From: Bradyrhizobium manausense
Lineage (GTDB): Bacteria > Pseudomonadota > Alphaproteobacteria > Rhizobiales > Xanthobacteraceae
Assembly: GCF_018129685.1 (NCBI RefSeq)
Contig: NZ_JAFCLG010000023.1
Span: 21,957 to 85,956, forward strand
DNA: 64,000 nt
Direction of reading: 5' to 3'
Every line of letters starts with the position of its first letter. Position 1 is the first letter of the stretch. Below, in pieces: positions 1 to 8,326 of the stretch. A program made the translations under genes and the position numbers. Below the pieces are notes generated by a model. It was not told where the DNA came from, made no database searches, and saw only the letters and a program-made list of their open reading frames with translations.

Positions 1-803
1 AGCAGCTGCAGCGGCTTCCAGCCGAGCTCGGCTACCTTGCGGATCGACTGCGACGACGCCTTGCCGGTGGAGATGTTGTAGAAAACGTCGGCGCCCGATT
101 TCGAGAGATTGATGAGCTGGGAATCGACCGTGGGATCGGTCAGATCGTAGGTCTGCTCCATGATGACAGATGCGGTGCCGCCGGCGTCCGCCAGCACCTT
201 CTTGAAGGGGCCAAGGAAGTCGCGGCCGAAATCGTCGTTCTGGTAGAGGATGCCGACCTTGGCATTCGGCTTCGCATTGAGGACGTGGCGCGCCAGGATG
301 CGCGCTTCGGTCGGATAGAGCGGCAGGCCCGCCATCGTCCACTTGAACTCTTTCGGGTTGTTCCACTTCGAGGCGCCGGTGTTGAGCAGCAGCTGCGGCA
401 CCCCCTTGGAATTCAGGTATTTGTGCACGGCCGTCTGCGGCGCGGTGCCGAGCGAGCCGTAGAGTGCGAGCACCTCCTCCTGCTCGACGAGGCGCCGCGT
501 GGCCTCGACACATTTCGGCGCGCTGTAGGCATCGTCGAGCGTGAGGAAATTGACCTTGCGCCCGTTGATGCCGCCGCCCTCGTTGAGCATCTGGAAATAG
601 GCCTCGCCGACGCGGCCCAGCACGCCGTAGAGCGAGCCGGGGCCGGAATGCGGCACGGTCTGGCCGATCTTGATCTCGGTGTCGCTGGCGCCGGCGTCGT
701 ATTTCTTCTCGGCGGCCCACACGTAAGGCGCGGGCAGGACCGATGCGGCGATGGTGGCGAACGCGGCGGCGCTGACATCGCGCCGCGATGGATTCTTGGT
801 CAT
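1..803 (-). CDS. Branched-chain amino-acid-type ABC transporter substrate-binding protein (3' end cut by window)
   Basis: Periplasmic binding protein of the LivK/Peripla_BP_6 class, which captures amino acids, amides or aromatic acids for an ABC importer. The N-terminus (MTKNPSRRDVSAAAFATIAA) is an export signal with an Arg pair, followed by the typical mature start 'DTEIKIGQTVPHSGP' and the family signature 'NDDFGRDFLGPFKK' in the second half. About 267 residues are visible; the rest, probably 130-150 residues, lies left of position 1. The start at 803 is the first Met before the signal peptide. The partner permease and ATPase genes are not in the window. The substrate cannot be assigned from the sequence. 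Confidence 0.85.
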   Translation of the reverse strand, partial: MTKNPSRRDVSAAAFATIAASVLPAPYVWAAEKKYDAGASDTEIKIGQTVPHSGPGSLYGVLGRVGEAYFQMLNEGGGINGRKVNFLTLDDAYSAPKCVEATRRLVEQEEVLALYGSLGTAPQTAVHKYLNSKGVPQLLLNTGASKWNNPKEFKWTMAGLPLYPTEARILARHVLNAKPNAKVGILYQNDDFGRDFLGPFKKVLADAGGTASVIMEQTYDLTDPTVDSQLINLSKSGADVFYNISTGKASSQSIRKVAELGWKPLQL

Positions 804-920
804 TGTTGTTTCTCTCCCTGGTGCGCGCATTGTGCTGGCATCGCAGCTTCGCTCGCAAGCAGGAAGTCGTCGCATTGCGACGCAATGACGCTCAAATTGC
901 AGAAATCCTAGCGCCTAGAC

Positions 921-1859
921 TCAAGTTTTCTCTTGAGTTTTCTCGGCGACGATGACCAGACCGCGCACCGGCTCGTTGTTCTCGTTGCGCGGCGAGCACG
1001 GCTCCAGCGTCAGCAGCTTGAGCCCGGCCTTCGCGATCGCACCGCGCGCATATTCCGCCGAATGGGCATAGCGCAGGCCTTCCCCAAGCACGATGCCATC
1101 GCCCGCGTGCGTCTCCAGTGTGAAGGCGAGCGTGCCGCCGGCGACGAGCACGCGCCTGGCTTCGGCGAGAACAGGCGCAAGATCGGCGAGATAGACGAAC
1201 GCGTCCGCGGCAACGACGAGGTTCGCGCTGGCGTCAGGCTTGGTGCGCAAGCCCTCGATCATGTCGGCGACCTCGAGCTCGGCATAGAGCCCGGTGGCGC
1301 GCGCCTCCTTGATCATGCCTGAGGACAGATCGATGCCGATGAAATGATCGACCTGCTTGGCGAAGGCCGCGGCTGCAAGGCCGGTGCCGCAGCCGAGATC
1401 GATGGTGCGCTTGAAGAAGGCCGGCTTCTTCGCCGCGACACGCGCCGCCAGCACCGCCTTGAAGATCAGCGAAGGCGCGCGATAGCCGAGATCGTTGATC
1501 AGCACGTGCTCGAAGCGCGGCGCGTATTGGTCGAACAGCGCCTGCACATAGGCCTTGGGCATCTCCGCCATCTCGGCGTCGCCGAGCCGCACCAGGTGCA
1601 GGCCGGCGCCGTGCTGGTCCTCGGGGTCGGACACGCGCGCTTTCCGGAATGCTGCGATCGCCTTGTCGCGCTCGCCGAGCTGCTGGCGGATCTCGCCGAG
1701 CGTGAACCAGGCGGACGTGAAGTTTGGCGCGAGCTCGATCGCCTGCTCCAACAGGTCGGCGGCAGCGGGCAGATCGCCCTTGAGCTGGAGGTCGCGCGCG
1801 AACTCGAAACGGCGGTCGGCCATGAGATCGCCGGAGGTCAGGAACAGGCGGAGCGGCAT
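921..1859 (-). CDS. TPR-containing class I SAM-dependent methyltransferase
   Basis: A 312-residue protein. The N-terminal third carries one or two tetratricopeptide helices (around residues 13-80, 'LPAAADLLEQAIELAPNFTSAW'). The C-terminal two thirds is a Rossmann methyltransferase with the SAM-binding motif I 'TIDLGCGTGLAA' and the following acidic residue in 'FIGIDLSSGMI'. Such fusions are annotated as TPR methyltransferases; the methyl acceptor is unknown. The start at 1859 (MPLRLF) is preferred over further upstream codons, which would run through the divergent exonuclease gene. It is divergent from that gene with about 45 bp between the starts, so promoters for both must sit there or overlap the coding starts. 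Confidence 0.85.
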   Translation of the reverse strand: MPLRLFLTSGDLMADRRFEFARDLQLKGDLPAAADLLEQAIELAPNFTSAWFTLGEIRQQLGERDKAIAAFRKARVSDPEDQHGAGLHLVRLGDAEMAEMPKAYVQALFDQYAPRFEHVLINDLGYRAPSLIFKAVLAARVAAKKPAFFKRTIDLGCGTGLAAAAFAKQVDHFIGIDLSSGMIKEARATGLYAELEVADMIEGLRTKPDASANLVVAADAFVYLADLAPVLAEARRVLVAGGTLAFTLETHAGDGIVLGEGLRYAHSAEYARGAIAKAGLKLLTLEPCSPRNENNEPVRGLVIVAEKTQEKT

Positions 1860-1904
1860 AGGGAACCGGGAACGACGACTCGAAGAATTGGAGGCGCAGC
1901 CTAT

Positions 1905-2951
1905 ATGACAGAAATGCGCCCGCAAGACATCCTGCTGCCAACTGCTGACGGCCTGTGCTGCAAGCCCGGCGGCTTCCACATCGATCCCGTTCGCCCGGTC
2001 GAGCGGGCCTTGATCACCCACGGCCATTCCGACCATGCCCGCGCCGGCCATGGCGCGGTGCTGGCGACGCAGGAAACGCTCGACATGATGCGCCTGCGCT
2101 ATGGCGAGAATTTTGCCGGATCGACGCAAGCGATCAGTTATGGCGAGGAGATCCGGCTCGGCGACGTCAAGGTCAAGTTTCATCCGGCCGGCCATGTGCT
2201 CGGCTCGGCACAGATCGCGGTCACCGCCAAGGACATTTGCATCGTCGCCTCCGGCGATTACAAGGACGCGCCCGACCCGACCTGCGTGCCGTTCGAGCTC
2301 GTGCCTTGCGATGTCTTCATCACCGAGGCCACGTTCGGCCTGCCGGTGTTTCGCCATGGCGATGCGGCCGACGAGGTGAGGAAGCTGCTCGCATCAGTGG
2401 CGCTGTTTCCGGAACGCGCCCATCTGGTCGGCGCCTATTCGCTCGGCAAGGCCCAGCGCGTGATCGCACTGCTGCGGCAGGCCGGCTACGACGCGCCGGT
2501 CTATCTGCATGGCGCGATGGAGAAGATCACATACTACTACCGGAGCCGCGGCATCGCGCTCGGCGAGCTCAGGCCTGTGGCCGGCATGAAGAGGGCTCAG
2601 CTGGCCGGCACCATCACGCTCGCCCCGCCGTCCGCGACGTCGGATATCTGGGCCCGGCGCTTTCCCGATCCCGTCACCGCCTTCGCCTCGGGTTGGATGC
2701 GCGTGCGTGCCCGCGCGCGGCAGGGCGGCGTCGAATTGCCGCTGGTGATTTCCGACCACGCCGATTGGGACGGCCTCACCGCGACGATCGCCGCGACCGG
2801 CGCCGGCGAGATCTGGGTCACCCACGGCCAGGAAGACGCGCTGGTGCATTGGTGCAAGAGCCGCGGTCTGCGCGCGCGGCCGCTCGATCTCGTCGGTTAT
2901 GGCGACGAGGACGAGCACGAGCCGCCGGCTCAGGGCGAGGCCGAGGCATGA
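1905..2951 (+). CDS. Ligase-associated DNA damage response exonuclease (metallo-beta-lactamase fold)
   Basis: A 348-residue protein of the beta-lactamase/beta-CASP nuclease superfamily. The metal-binding signature 'THGHSDH' lies at residues 38-44 (H39, H41, D43, H44), and the C-terminal 'ISDHADWDGL' and 'WVTHGQEDALVHW' match the beta-CASP motifs of mRNA 3'-end-processing-like exonucleases. This family is found next to an ATP-dependent ligase in many proteobacteria, as here: its TGA overlaps the ATG of the ligase gene, so the two are translationally coupled. It probably trims DNA ends in a repair pathway. The start ATG at 1905 fits the usual N-terminus MTEMRPQD. Confidence 0.9.
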   Translation: MTEMRPQDILLPTADGLCCKPGGFHIDPVRPVERALITHGHSDHARAGHGAVLATQETLDMMRLRYGENFAGSTQAISYGEEIRLGDVKVKFHPAGHVLGSAQIAVTAKDICIVASGDYKDAPDPTCVPFELVPCDVFITEATFGLPVFRHGDAADEVRKLLASVALFPERAHLVGAYSLGKAQRVIALLRQAGYDAPVYLHGAMEKITYYYRSRGIALGELRPVAGMKRAQLAGTITLAPPSATSDIWARRFPDPVTAFASGWMRVRARARQGGVELPLVISDHADWDGLTATIAATGAGEIWVTHGQEDALVHWCKSRGLRARPLDLVGYGDEDEHEPPAQGEAEA

Positions 2952-4609
2952 ACCGCTTCGCCGAACTGCTGGACCGCCTTGCTTACGAGCCCGGCCGCAA
3001 CAACAAGCTGCGGCTGCTGTCAGGCTATTTCCGCGAAGTCGGCGATCCCGACCGTGGCTACGCGCTGGCCGCGCTCACCGGCGCGCTCAGCTTCAAGCAC
3101 GCCAAGCCCGGGCTGATCCGCGACCTCATTGCGGCGCGTACCGATGAGGTGCTGTTCGGGCTGAGCTACGACTATGTCGGCGATCTCTCGGAGACGGTGG
3201 CGCTGATGTGGCCGAAGGCCGCGATGGCCGCCCACAACAACCCGCCGCCTCCGACCCTCACCGAAGTCGTCACCACGCTGCGCACGCTCGGCAAGTCCGA
3301 GCTGCCGAAGCAGCTCGAACGCTGGCTCGACGAGCTCGACGAGACCGGCCGCTGGGCGCTTCTGAAACTCGTCACCGGCGCCATGCGCATCGGCATCTCC
3401 GCGCGGCTGGCGAAGACCGCGGCCGCCGCGCTCGGCGACAAGGATCCGCACGAGGTCGAGCTGATCTGGCCGGGGCTCTCGCCGCCCTATCTCGACCTGT
3501 TCGCCTGGCTGGAAGGCCGCGCCGACAAGCCTGTCAATCGCGATCCCGCGCCGTTCCGCCCCGTGATGCTTGCGCATGCGATCGAGGACAGCGATTTCCA
3601 AAACCTCGATCCTGCCGACTACGTCGCCGAATGGAAATGGGATGGCATCCGCGTGCAGGCTGTGGCGGGGCGCGACGACCATGGGCAGATCGCCGCACGG
3701 CTCTATTCGCGCACCGGTGAGGACATCACCGGCAGCTTCCCGGATCTCGTTCCGTCGCTGCGACTGCCCGGCGCGATCGACGGCGAGTTGCTGGTGCTGC
3801 GCGAAGGCCGCGTGCAAAGCTTCAACGTTCTGCAACAGCGGCTCAATCGCAAGGTCGTCTCGCCAAAGCTGGTCAAGGAGTTTCCGATTCACCTGCGCGC
3901 CTACGATCTGCTCGGCGACGACGAGAGCGATCTGCGCGAGCTGCCATTTGCGGAGCGGCGGGAACGGCTGGAGAGGTTCATCAAAAAACTTGACGATCCC
4001 CGCATCGACCTCTCGCCCACCGTCCCCTTCGCAAGCTGGGATGAACTCACCGCCGCGCGCGCCGATCCGGCGAGCGCCGGCGCGGGCGAGGATGCCGACG
4101 CCGTCGAAGGCGTGATGCTGAAACGGCGCGACGCGCCTTATCTGCCGGGACGACCCAAGGGCCAGTGGTGGAAGTGGAAGCGCGATCCGCACATCATCGA
4201 TGCCGTCCTGATGTATGCGCAGCGCGGCCACGGCAAGCGCTCGTCCTATTATTCCGATTACACCTTCGGCGTCTGGACCGAGACGGAGAGCGGCGACGAG
4301 CTGGTGCCGGTGGGGAAAGCCTATTTCGGCTTCACCGACGAGGAACTGCTCCAGATCGACCGCTTCGTCCGCCGCAACACCACCGAAAAATTCGGCCCCG
4401 TCCGCCATGTCGTGCACGAGGGCGACAAGGGTCTGGTGCTGGAGGTCGCCTTCGAGGGCCTGCAACGCTCGCCGCGGCACAAATCCGGCGTCGCGATGCG
4501 GTTTCCCCGCATCAGCCGCCTGCGCTGGGACAAGCCGCCGCGCGAGGCGGATCGGCTTGAGACGCTGGAGCGGATGCTGAAGGCCGAGACGACGGAGATT
4601 GAGGCATGA
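2948..4609 (+). CDS. ATP-dependent DNA ligase (cisplatin/ligase-associated damage response type)
   Basis: A 553-residue ATP-dependent ligase. An alpha-helical N-terminal DNA-binding domain (about residues 1-200) precedes the nucleotidyltransferase core with motif I 'EWKWDGIRVQ' (adenylated lysine K230). Motif V 'GVMLKRRDAPYLPGR' and the OB-fold follow at the C-terminus ('LEVAFEGLQRSPRHKSG'). It seals nicks and is known to travel with the upstream exonuclease, a DEXH helicase and a PdeM-type phosphoesterase. Here the helicase and phosphoesterase do not follow: a palindromic repeat comes directly after the gene. The ATG overlaps the exonuclease stop by two bases. Confidence 0.93.
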   Translation: MNRFAELLDRLAYEPGRNNKLRLLSGYFREVGDPDRGYALAALTGALSFKHAKPGLIRDLIAARTDEVLFGLSYDYVGDLSETVALMWPKAAMAAHNNPPPPTLTEVVTTLRTLGKSELPKQLERWLDELDETGRWALLKLVTGAMRIGISARLAKTAAAALGDKDPHEVELIWPGLSPPYLDLFAWLEGRADKPVNRDPAPFRPVMLAHAIEDSDFQNLDPADYVAEWKWDGIRVQAVAGRDDHGQIAARLYSRTGEDITGSFPDLVPSLRLPGAIDGELLVLREGRVQSFNVLQQRLNRKVVSPKLVKEFPIHLRAYDLLGDDESDLRELPFAERRERLERFIKKLDDPRIDLSPTVPFASWDELTAARADPASAGAGEDADAVEGVMLKRRDAPYLPGRPKGQWWKWKRDPHIIDAVLMYAQRGHGKRSSYYSDYTFGVWTETESGDELVPVGKAYFGFTDEELLQIDRFVRRNTTEKFGPVRHVVHEGDKGLVLEVAFEGLQRSPRHKSGVAMRFPRISRLRWDKPPREADRLETLERMLKAETTEIEA

Positions 4610-4647
4610 AGCTTGTGAGGCTTGATCGTCGCCAAGACGGAGCTGCG

Positions 4648-4775
4648 CTCCCTCGCCCGTTTGCGGAGAGGGTTGGGGAGAGGGTGTCTCCGCATCGGGA
4701 GTTTCCCTAGAGGAAAGAGCCCTCACCCGCGCTGCGCGCGACCTCTCTCGCAAGCTCGCGGGAGAGGTTAAGGAG
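4648..4775. repeat. Intergenic palindromic repeat (family A, CCTCTCC...GGAGAGG type)
   Basis: Runs of CCCTC/GAGAGGG on one side are answered by CCTCTCTC...GGGAGAGG on the other, with a G+C-rich centre. The same kind of element appears near 18401-18553 and 20420-20643. It has no open reading frame worth calling. It is probably a mobile or processing-related RNA hairpin repeat of the kind scattered in Bradyrhizobium genomes. It fills most of the gap after the ligase gene. Confidence 0.6.
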
Positions 4776-4859
4776 CGCGCGGCTCGAGTTCGGCCGAATT
4801 AAACTCCCGTAACACGATTGACGCACCCTTCCGGGTTCCCCATGTCCCCTGCCTTGACC

Positions 4860-4865
4860 TATAAT
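4860..4865 (+). promoter_or_regulatory. Candidate -10 box (TATAAT) for the DUF6460-like gene
   Basis: A perfect TATAAT lies 30 bases before the ATG at 4895. No convincing -35 is seen at the right distance, so the assignment is tentative. Confidence 0.35.
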
Positions 4866-4894
4866 GGGTGTCCAATCCCCCTGAGGAGTTTGAG

Positions 4895-5197
4895 ATGGTC
4901 CAAGACGTCAGAGATTTGCCGGCCGGCCACAGCGATGGCCTGCACCGCTTTCTCGGCGGCTCGCCGCTGGCGGTCGCGTTTCGCCTGGTCCTGCTCTCGA
5001 TCCTGGTCGGTGTCGTACTGGCCGCGATCGGCTTCGACCCCTGGAACATCCTCATCAGCATTCGCCTGCTGTTCCAGCGGATCTGGGATCTCGGCTTCGA
5101 TGCCGTGAACTGGCTGTGGCGCTACTTCCTGCTCGGCGCCGTCATCGTGATCCCGATCTGGCTGCTGTCGCGCATCTTCGGCTCGCCGCGGCGCTAA
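4895..5197 (+). CDS. Small two-TM integral membrane protein (DUF6460-like)
   Basis: A 100-residue protein with two strongly hydrophobic segments, about residues 26-46 ('VAFRLVLLSILVGVVLAAIG') and 74-92 ('YFLLGAVIVIPIWLLSRIF'), joined by an amphipathic stretch rich in Trp/Phe. It resembles small alphaproteobacterial DUF6460 proteins of unknown function. The ATG at 4895 has a good Shine-Dalgarno (TGAGGAG, six bases away), which decides the start over an upstream codon at 4868. It stands alone between the ligase gene and the MATE exporter. Confidence 0.75.
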   Translation: MVQDVRDLPAGHSDGLHRFLGGSPLAVAFRLVLLSILVGVVLAAIGFDPWNILISIRLLFQRIWDLGFDAVNWLWRYFLLGAVIVIPIWLLSRIFGSPRR

Positions 5198-5274
5198 GAA
5201 ATGCGCGGCCGGCGCAAGCACGCCATGCCGGCCGCGATGGTGCATTCGGCCCGATGGTCGGGTAGACGCTGCTG

Positions 5275-6600
5275 ATGCACGCACCGGTCCATCCCAAGGT
5301 CGGCTCCCGCCAGGTCTTCGCCATTGCAGGACCTGCGATGGTCGCCAACCTGACGACGCCGCTGATCGGCGTGGTCTCTACCACGGCGATCGGCCGGCTC
5401 GACGATGCCGCCCTGCTCGGCGGCGTCGCGATGGCCTCGGTGATCTTCGACTGCCTGTTCTGGCTGTTCGGTTTCCTGCGCATGAGCACGCTCGCCTTCA
5501 CCGCGCAGGCGCTCGGCGCCGGCGAGACGCGCGAACAGACCGTGATCCTGGTGCGCGGCTTCATCGTTGCCGGCCTGATCGGCGGCGCGCTGATCTTGCT
5601 GCAACTGCCGCTCGCAGGCGTGCTGTTCGATCTGATGGGCGGCAGCGCGGGCGTGACGCACGCCGCAAAGACCTATTTCATGATCCGGATCTGGTCATCG
5701 CCGTTCGCGTTCGCCAACTACGTCATTCTCGGCTGGCTGGTCGGACAGGCCCGCGCCAATCCGGCGCTCGCGCTCCAGGTCGTCATCAACCTCATCAACA
5801 TGGCGGCGACGATTTTGCTGGTGCTGGTCTACGACACCGGCATCGCGGGAGCCGCGATCGCCGCCCTGTTGTCGGAGGGCATCGGCTTCGGGCTCGGCGT
5901 GATCGTCTGCCGACGCCATGCCCATGGCGGCTTTGCCGTTCCCCGCGCCACGCTGTTCGATCGCGCCAAGCTGATGCGGCTGCTGTCCGTGAACACCGAC
6001 ATCCTGATCCGCACCGCGGCGCTGATCACCGTATTCCTGTTCTTCACCGCCAAGGGCGCGCGCGCCGGCGACGTGACGCTCGCCGCGAATTCCGTGCTCA
6101 ACAATTTCCTGCTGGTCAGCGCCTTCTTCCTCGACGGCCTCGCCAATGCCGCCCAGCAGCTCTGCGGCCGCACCTTTGGCGCGCGCGACGCAAAGGGCTT
6201 TGCAGATTCGACCCGGCTGGTGCTGCTCTGGGGCCTCGGTTTCGCACTGGCTGTCGCGATGCTGTTCGCGCTGTTCGGGCAGAACCTGATCAACTTCATG
6301 ACCGCAAGCGAGGACGTCCGCCGCGCCGCGCGCGAGTTCCTGCCGTTCATCGTCCTGGCGCCGATCCCCGGCTTGTTCGCGTTCGGCTTCGACGGCATCT
6401 ATGTCGGCGCCACCTGGGCCCGCGAGATGCGCAATCTGATGCTGGCCTCGCTGGCGATCTTCCTGGGGATCTGGTGGGCGCTGCAATCGTTCGGCAATGC
6501 CGGGCTCTGGTGCGCGCTGATCGCGTTTTATGTGGCGCGTGGCGGATTGCAGGGCGCGCGCTATCCGGCGTTGTACAGGGCGACGTTTCCGAAGCCGTAG
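5275..6600 (+). CDS. MATE family multidrug/metabolite efflux transporter
   Basis: A 441-residue polytopic membrane protein of about 12 transmembrane helices, the usual MATE length. The first helix carries the family pattern 'IAGPAMVANLTTPLIGVVST', with two homologous halves (the second begins near 'VNTDILIRTAALITVFLFF') and 'QLCGRTFGARD' between them. MatE proteins export cationic compounds in exchange for H+ or Na+; this one is DinF-like in length and lacks a clue to substrate. A 77-bp gap separates it from the small membrane gene upstream. The gene is followed by a palindrome at 6601-6672 that may end transcription. Confidence 0.92.
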   Translation: MHAPVHPKVGSRQVFAIAGPAMVANLTTPLIGVVSTTAIGRLDDAALLGGVAMASVIFDCLFWLFGFLRMSTLAFTAQALGAGETREQTVILVRGFIVAGLIGGALILLQLPLAGVLFDLMGGSAGVTHAAKTYFMIRIWSSPFAFANYVILGWLVGQARANPALALQVVINLINMAATILLVLVYDTGIAGAAIAALLSEGIGFGLGVIVCRRHAHGGFAVPRATLFDRAKLMRLLSVNTDILIRTAALITVFLFFTAKGARAGDVTLAANSVLNNFLLVSAFFLDGLANAAQQLCGRTFGARDAKGFADSTRLVLLWGLGFALAVAMLFALFGQNLINFMTASEDVRRAAREFLPFIVLAPIPGLFAFGFDGIYVGATWAREMRNLMLASLAIFLGIWWALQSFGNAGLWCALIAFYVARGGLQGARYPALYRATFPKP

Positions 6601-6672
6601 CCTGGATGGAGCGCAGCCGGGACCTTTCTGCGGGCGGATAGATTCCCGGATTGCGCTGCGCTCCATCCGGGC
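6601..6672. repeat. Inverted repeat between convergent genes
   Basis: CCTGGATGGAGCGCAGCCGGGA on the left is matched in inverted form by TTCCCGGATTGCGCTGCGCTCC on the right with few mismatches. It sits between the convergent MATE and pyrD genes, where it can serve as a bidirectional terminator. No T-run is present, so it may instead be a dispersed palindromic repeat. Confidence 0.55.
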
Positions 6673-6685
6673 CACGCGGACTTGG

Positions 6686-7783
6686 CTACACCCCCGGCCA
6701 GTCTTCCGCCGTCAGGTTGGCCGCGTCCGCGCCGACGATTTCCGACAACGAATCCCGGCCCGTGCGCAGCATCGTCGAGGTGAGATCGCGCTTGATCTCG
6801 TCGACGAGGCCGAGCCCCTTGTAGACCAGCGACGAATAAAGCTGGATCAGGCTCGCGCCGGCGCGGATTTTCGTCAGCGCCGCACCGCCGGAATCGACAC
6901 CACCGACGCCGATCAGGGGGAAAGCGCCCTCGACGCGGACGTAGGTCTCCGCAACCATGCGCGTCGACAGGCGGAACAGCGGCCGGCCGGACAGGCCGCC
7001 CTGCTCCTTCGACCGCGTCTGCTCCCGCAGCGTGCTCGGCCGCGCGACCGTCGTGTTCGACACGATCATGCCGTCGACCTTGCGCGAGCGCGCAACCTGC
7101 ACGACATCGTCGAGCTGAGCGAGGCTGAGATCGGGCGCGATCTTCAGCAGAACCGGCGTGTCGCCGGCCTTCTGCCTGACGCGTTCGCGCGCGTCGATCA
7201 CGCGTCCGAGCAGATCGTCGAGCAGCGCGCCCTCCTGCAGATTGCGCAGGCCCGGCGTGTTGGGCGAGGAGACGTTGACGGTGAAATAGCTCGCCACCGG
7301 CGCAAAGGTCTCGATCAGCTTGACGTAGTCGGCGACGCGATCCGGCGAATCCTTGTTGGCGCCGACATTGACGCCGACGATGCCGCCATTCGCGGCGCGC
7401 GCCGCAAGGCGGCGGAGCGCGACGTCGGCACCGTCATTGTTGAAACCCATGCGGTTGATGACGGCCTCGTCGCGCTCGAGGCGAAACAGCCGCGGCCGCG
7501 GATTTCCGGCTTGGGGTTTCGGCGTCACCGAGCCGATCTCGACGAAGCCGAAGCCGAGCCGCAGCAGCGCGTCGGGCACCTCGGCGCTCTTGTCGAAGCC
7601 TGCGGCCATGCCGATCGGATTGGGAAAATTGAGCCCGAAGGCGCGCACCGCAAGCTTCGGATCATCGGTGCGCGGTTTGACCGGCGGCAGGAAGCGCAGG
7701 CCCTGGATCGCGAGCCGGTGCGCATCCTCCGGATCGAGCCAGCGCAGCACCGGCAGCGAGAAAGCATCGAAAGCGCGGATCAC
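6686..7783 (-). CDS. pyrD: Dihydroorotate dehydrogenase (quinone), class 2
   Basis: A 365-residue class 2 enzyme that oxidises dihydroorotate to orotate with quinone as acceptor in pyrimidine synthesis, bound to the inner face of the membrane. The class 2 N-terminal helix pair ('LRWLDPEDAHRLAIQGLRF') is present. FMN/substrate motifs include 'NPIGMAAGFDKSAEVPDALL', 'FTVNVSSPNTPGLRNLQ' (catalytic Ser region) and 'LIGVGGVDSGG'. The start is GTG at 7783, which overlaps the TGA of the upstream DUF952 gene (GTGA), so translation is coupled. The length is normal for the family. Confidence 0.96.
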   Translation of the reverse strand: MIRAFDAFSLPVLRWLDPEDAHRLAIQGLRFLPPVKPRTDDPKLAVRAFGLNFPNPIGMAAGFDKSAEVPDALLRLGFGFVEIGSVTPKPQAGNPRPRLFRLERDEAVINRMGFNNDGADVALRRLAARAANGGIVGVNVGANKDSPDRVADYVKLIETFAPVASYFTVNVSSPNTPGLRNLQEGALLDDLLGRVIDARERVRQKAGDTPVLLKIAPDLSLAQLDDVVQVARSRKVDGMIVSNTTVARPSTLREQTRSKEQGGLSGRPLFRLSTRMVAETYVRVEGAFPLIGVGGVDSGGAALTKIRAGASLIQLYSSLVYKGLGLVDEIKRDLTSTMLRTGRDSLSEIVGADAANLTAEDWPGV

Positions 7784-8124
7784 GGGGCAAGCTCCGGGAT
7801 GTCGTGGCCGCCGTCGGAACGCATGTTGAGGTTCGTCACCGAGAGCACCGCGCCGAGATCGAGCTCGCCATAGAGATGCGGAAACAGCTCGTCATTGCGC
7901 GAGCGCTCCCAGCGCAGTTCGGCGCCACACGCCTCGCCGTCGACCTCGACCAGGAACAGCGCGCGCTGGCCGAAATAGTGCTTCCGCAGGGTCTCAGGAA
8001 CCTGGGCCGCGGTCGAAAAATGGATGAATCCGTCACGCGCGTCATCCGCGCTGCCCCGGTACACGCCCTGCCGTTCCGCCTCGCGCCAGGCCGAGGCCGG
8101 ACAGATTTTGTAGATCTTGACCAC
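7780..8124 (-). CDS. DUF952 domain-containing protein
   Basis: A 114-residue soluble protein matching the DUF952 family. The signature 'MVKIYKICPASAWREAERQGVYRGSADD...GFIHFSTAAQV' opens the protein, and 'LRWERSRNDELFPHLYGELDL' lies in the second half. The family is sometimes described as glutathione S-transferase related, but its reaction is unknown. In rhizobia it commonly precedes pyrD, as here: the two genes overlap by four bases and probably form one operon. The ATG at 8124 is the only reasonable start. Confidence 0.85.
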   Translation of the reverse strand: MVKIYKICPASAWREAERQGVYRGSADDARDGFIHFSTAAQVPETLRKHYFGQRALFLVEVDGEACGAELRWERSRNDELFPHLYGELDLGAVLSVTNLNMRSDGGHDIPELAP

Positions 8125-8326
8125 CGCTTGCCGGAGCCCTGTTTGCTCGTCGAGTCAGCTCTTTGACTCTCTTGGGGTTTTTCGTCTCTCAAGGGTCTTA
8201 AAACCCGGCGCGACCGTAAAGGCCACCCCTTCCGAACTCAAGACTTAGCCACGCCACTTGCGCGAAAAACAGAAAACCGGTTGATTTGAGGACAGTTTTC
8301 CTGAGTTGCGACGGGCTGGACCTTCC

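Noticed and set aside
285..911. A 208-residue plus-strand frame at the left edge
   Set aside because: Antisense to the substrate-binding protein gene, which has a full signal peptide and family sequence.
3020..4753. A 577-residue minus-strand frame opposite the DNA ligase
   Set aside because: The plus-strand ligase has all motifs. The antisense frame has no recognisable domain.
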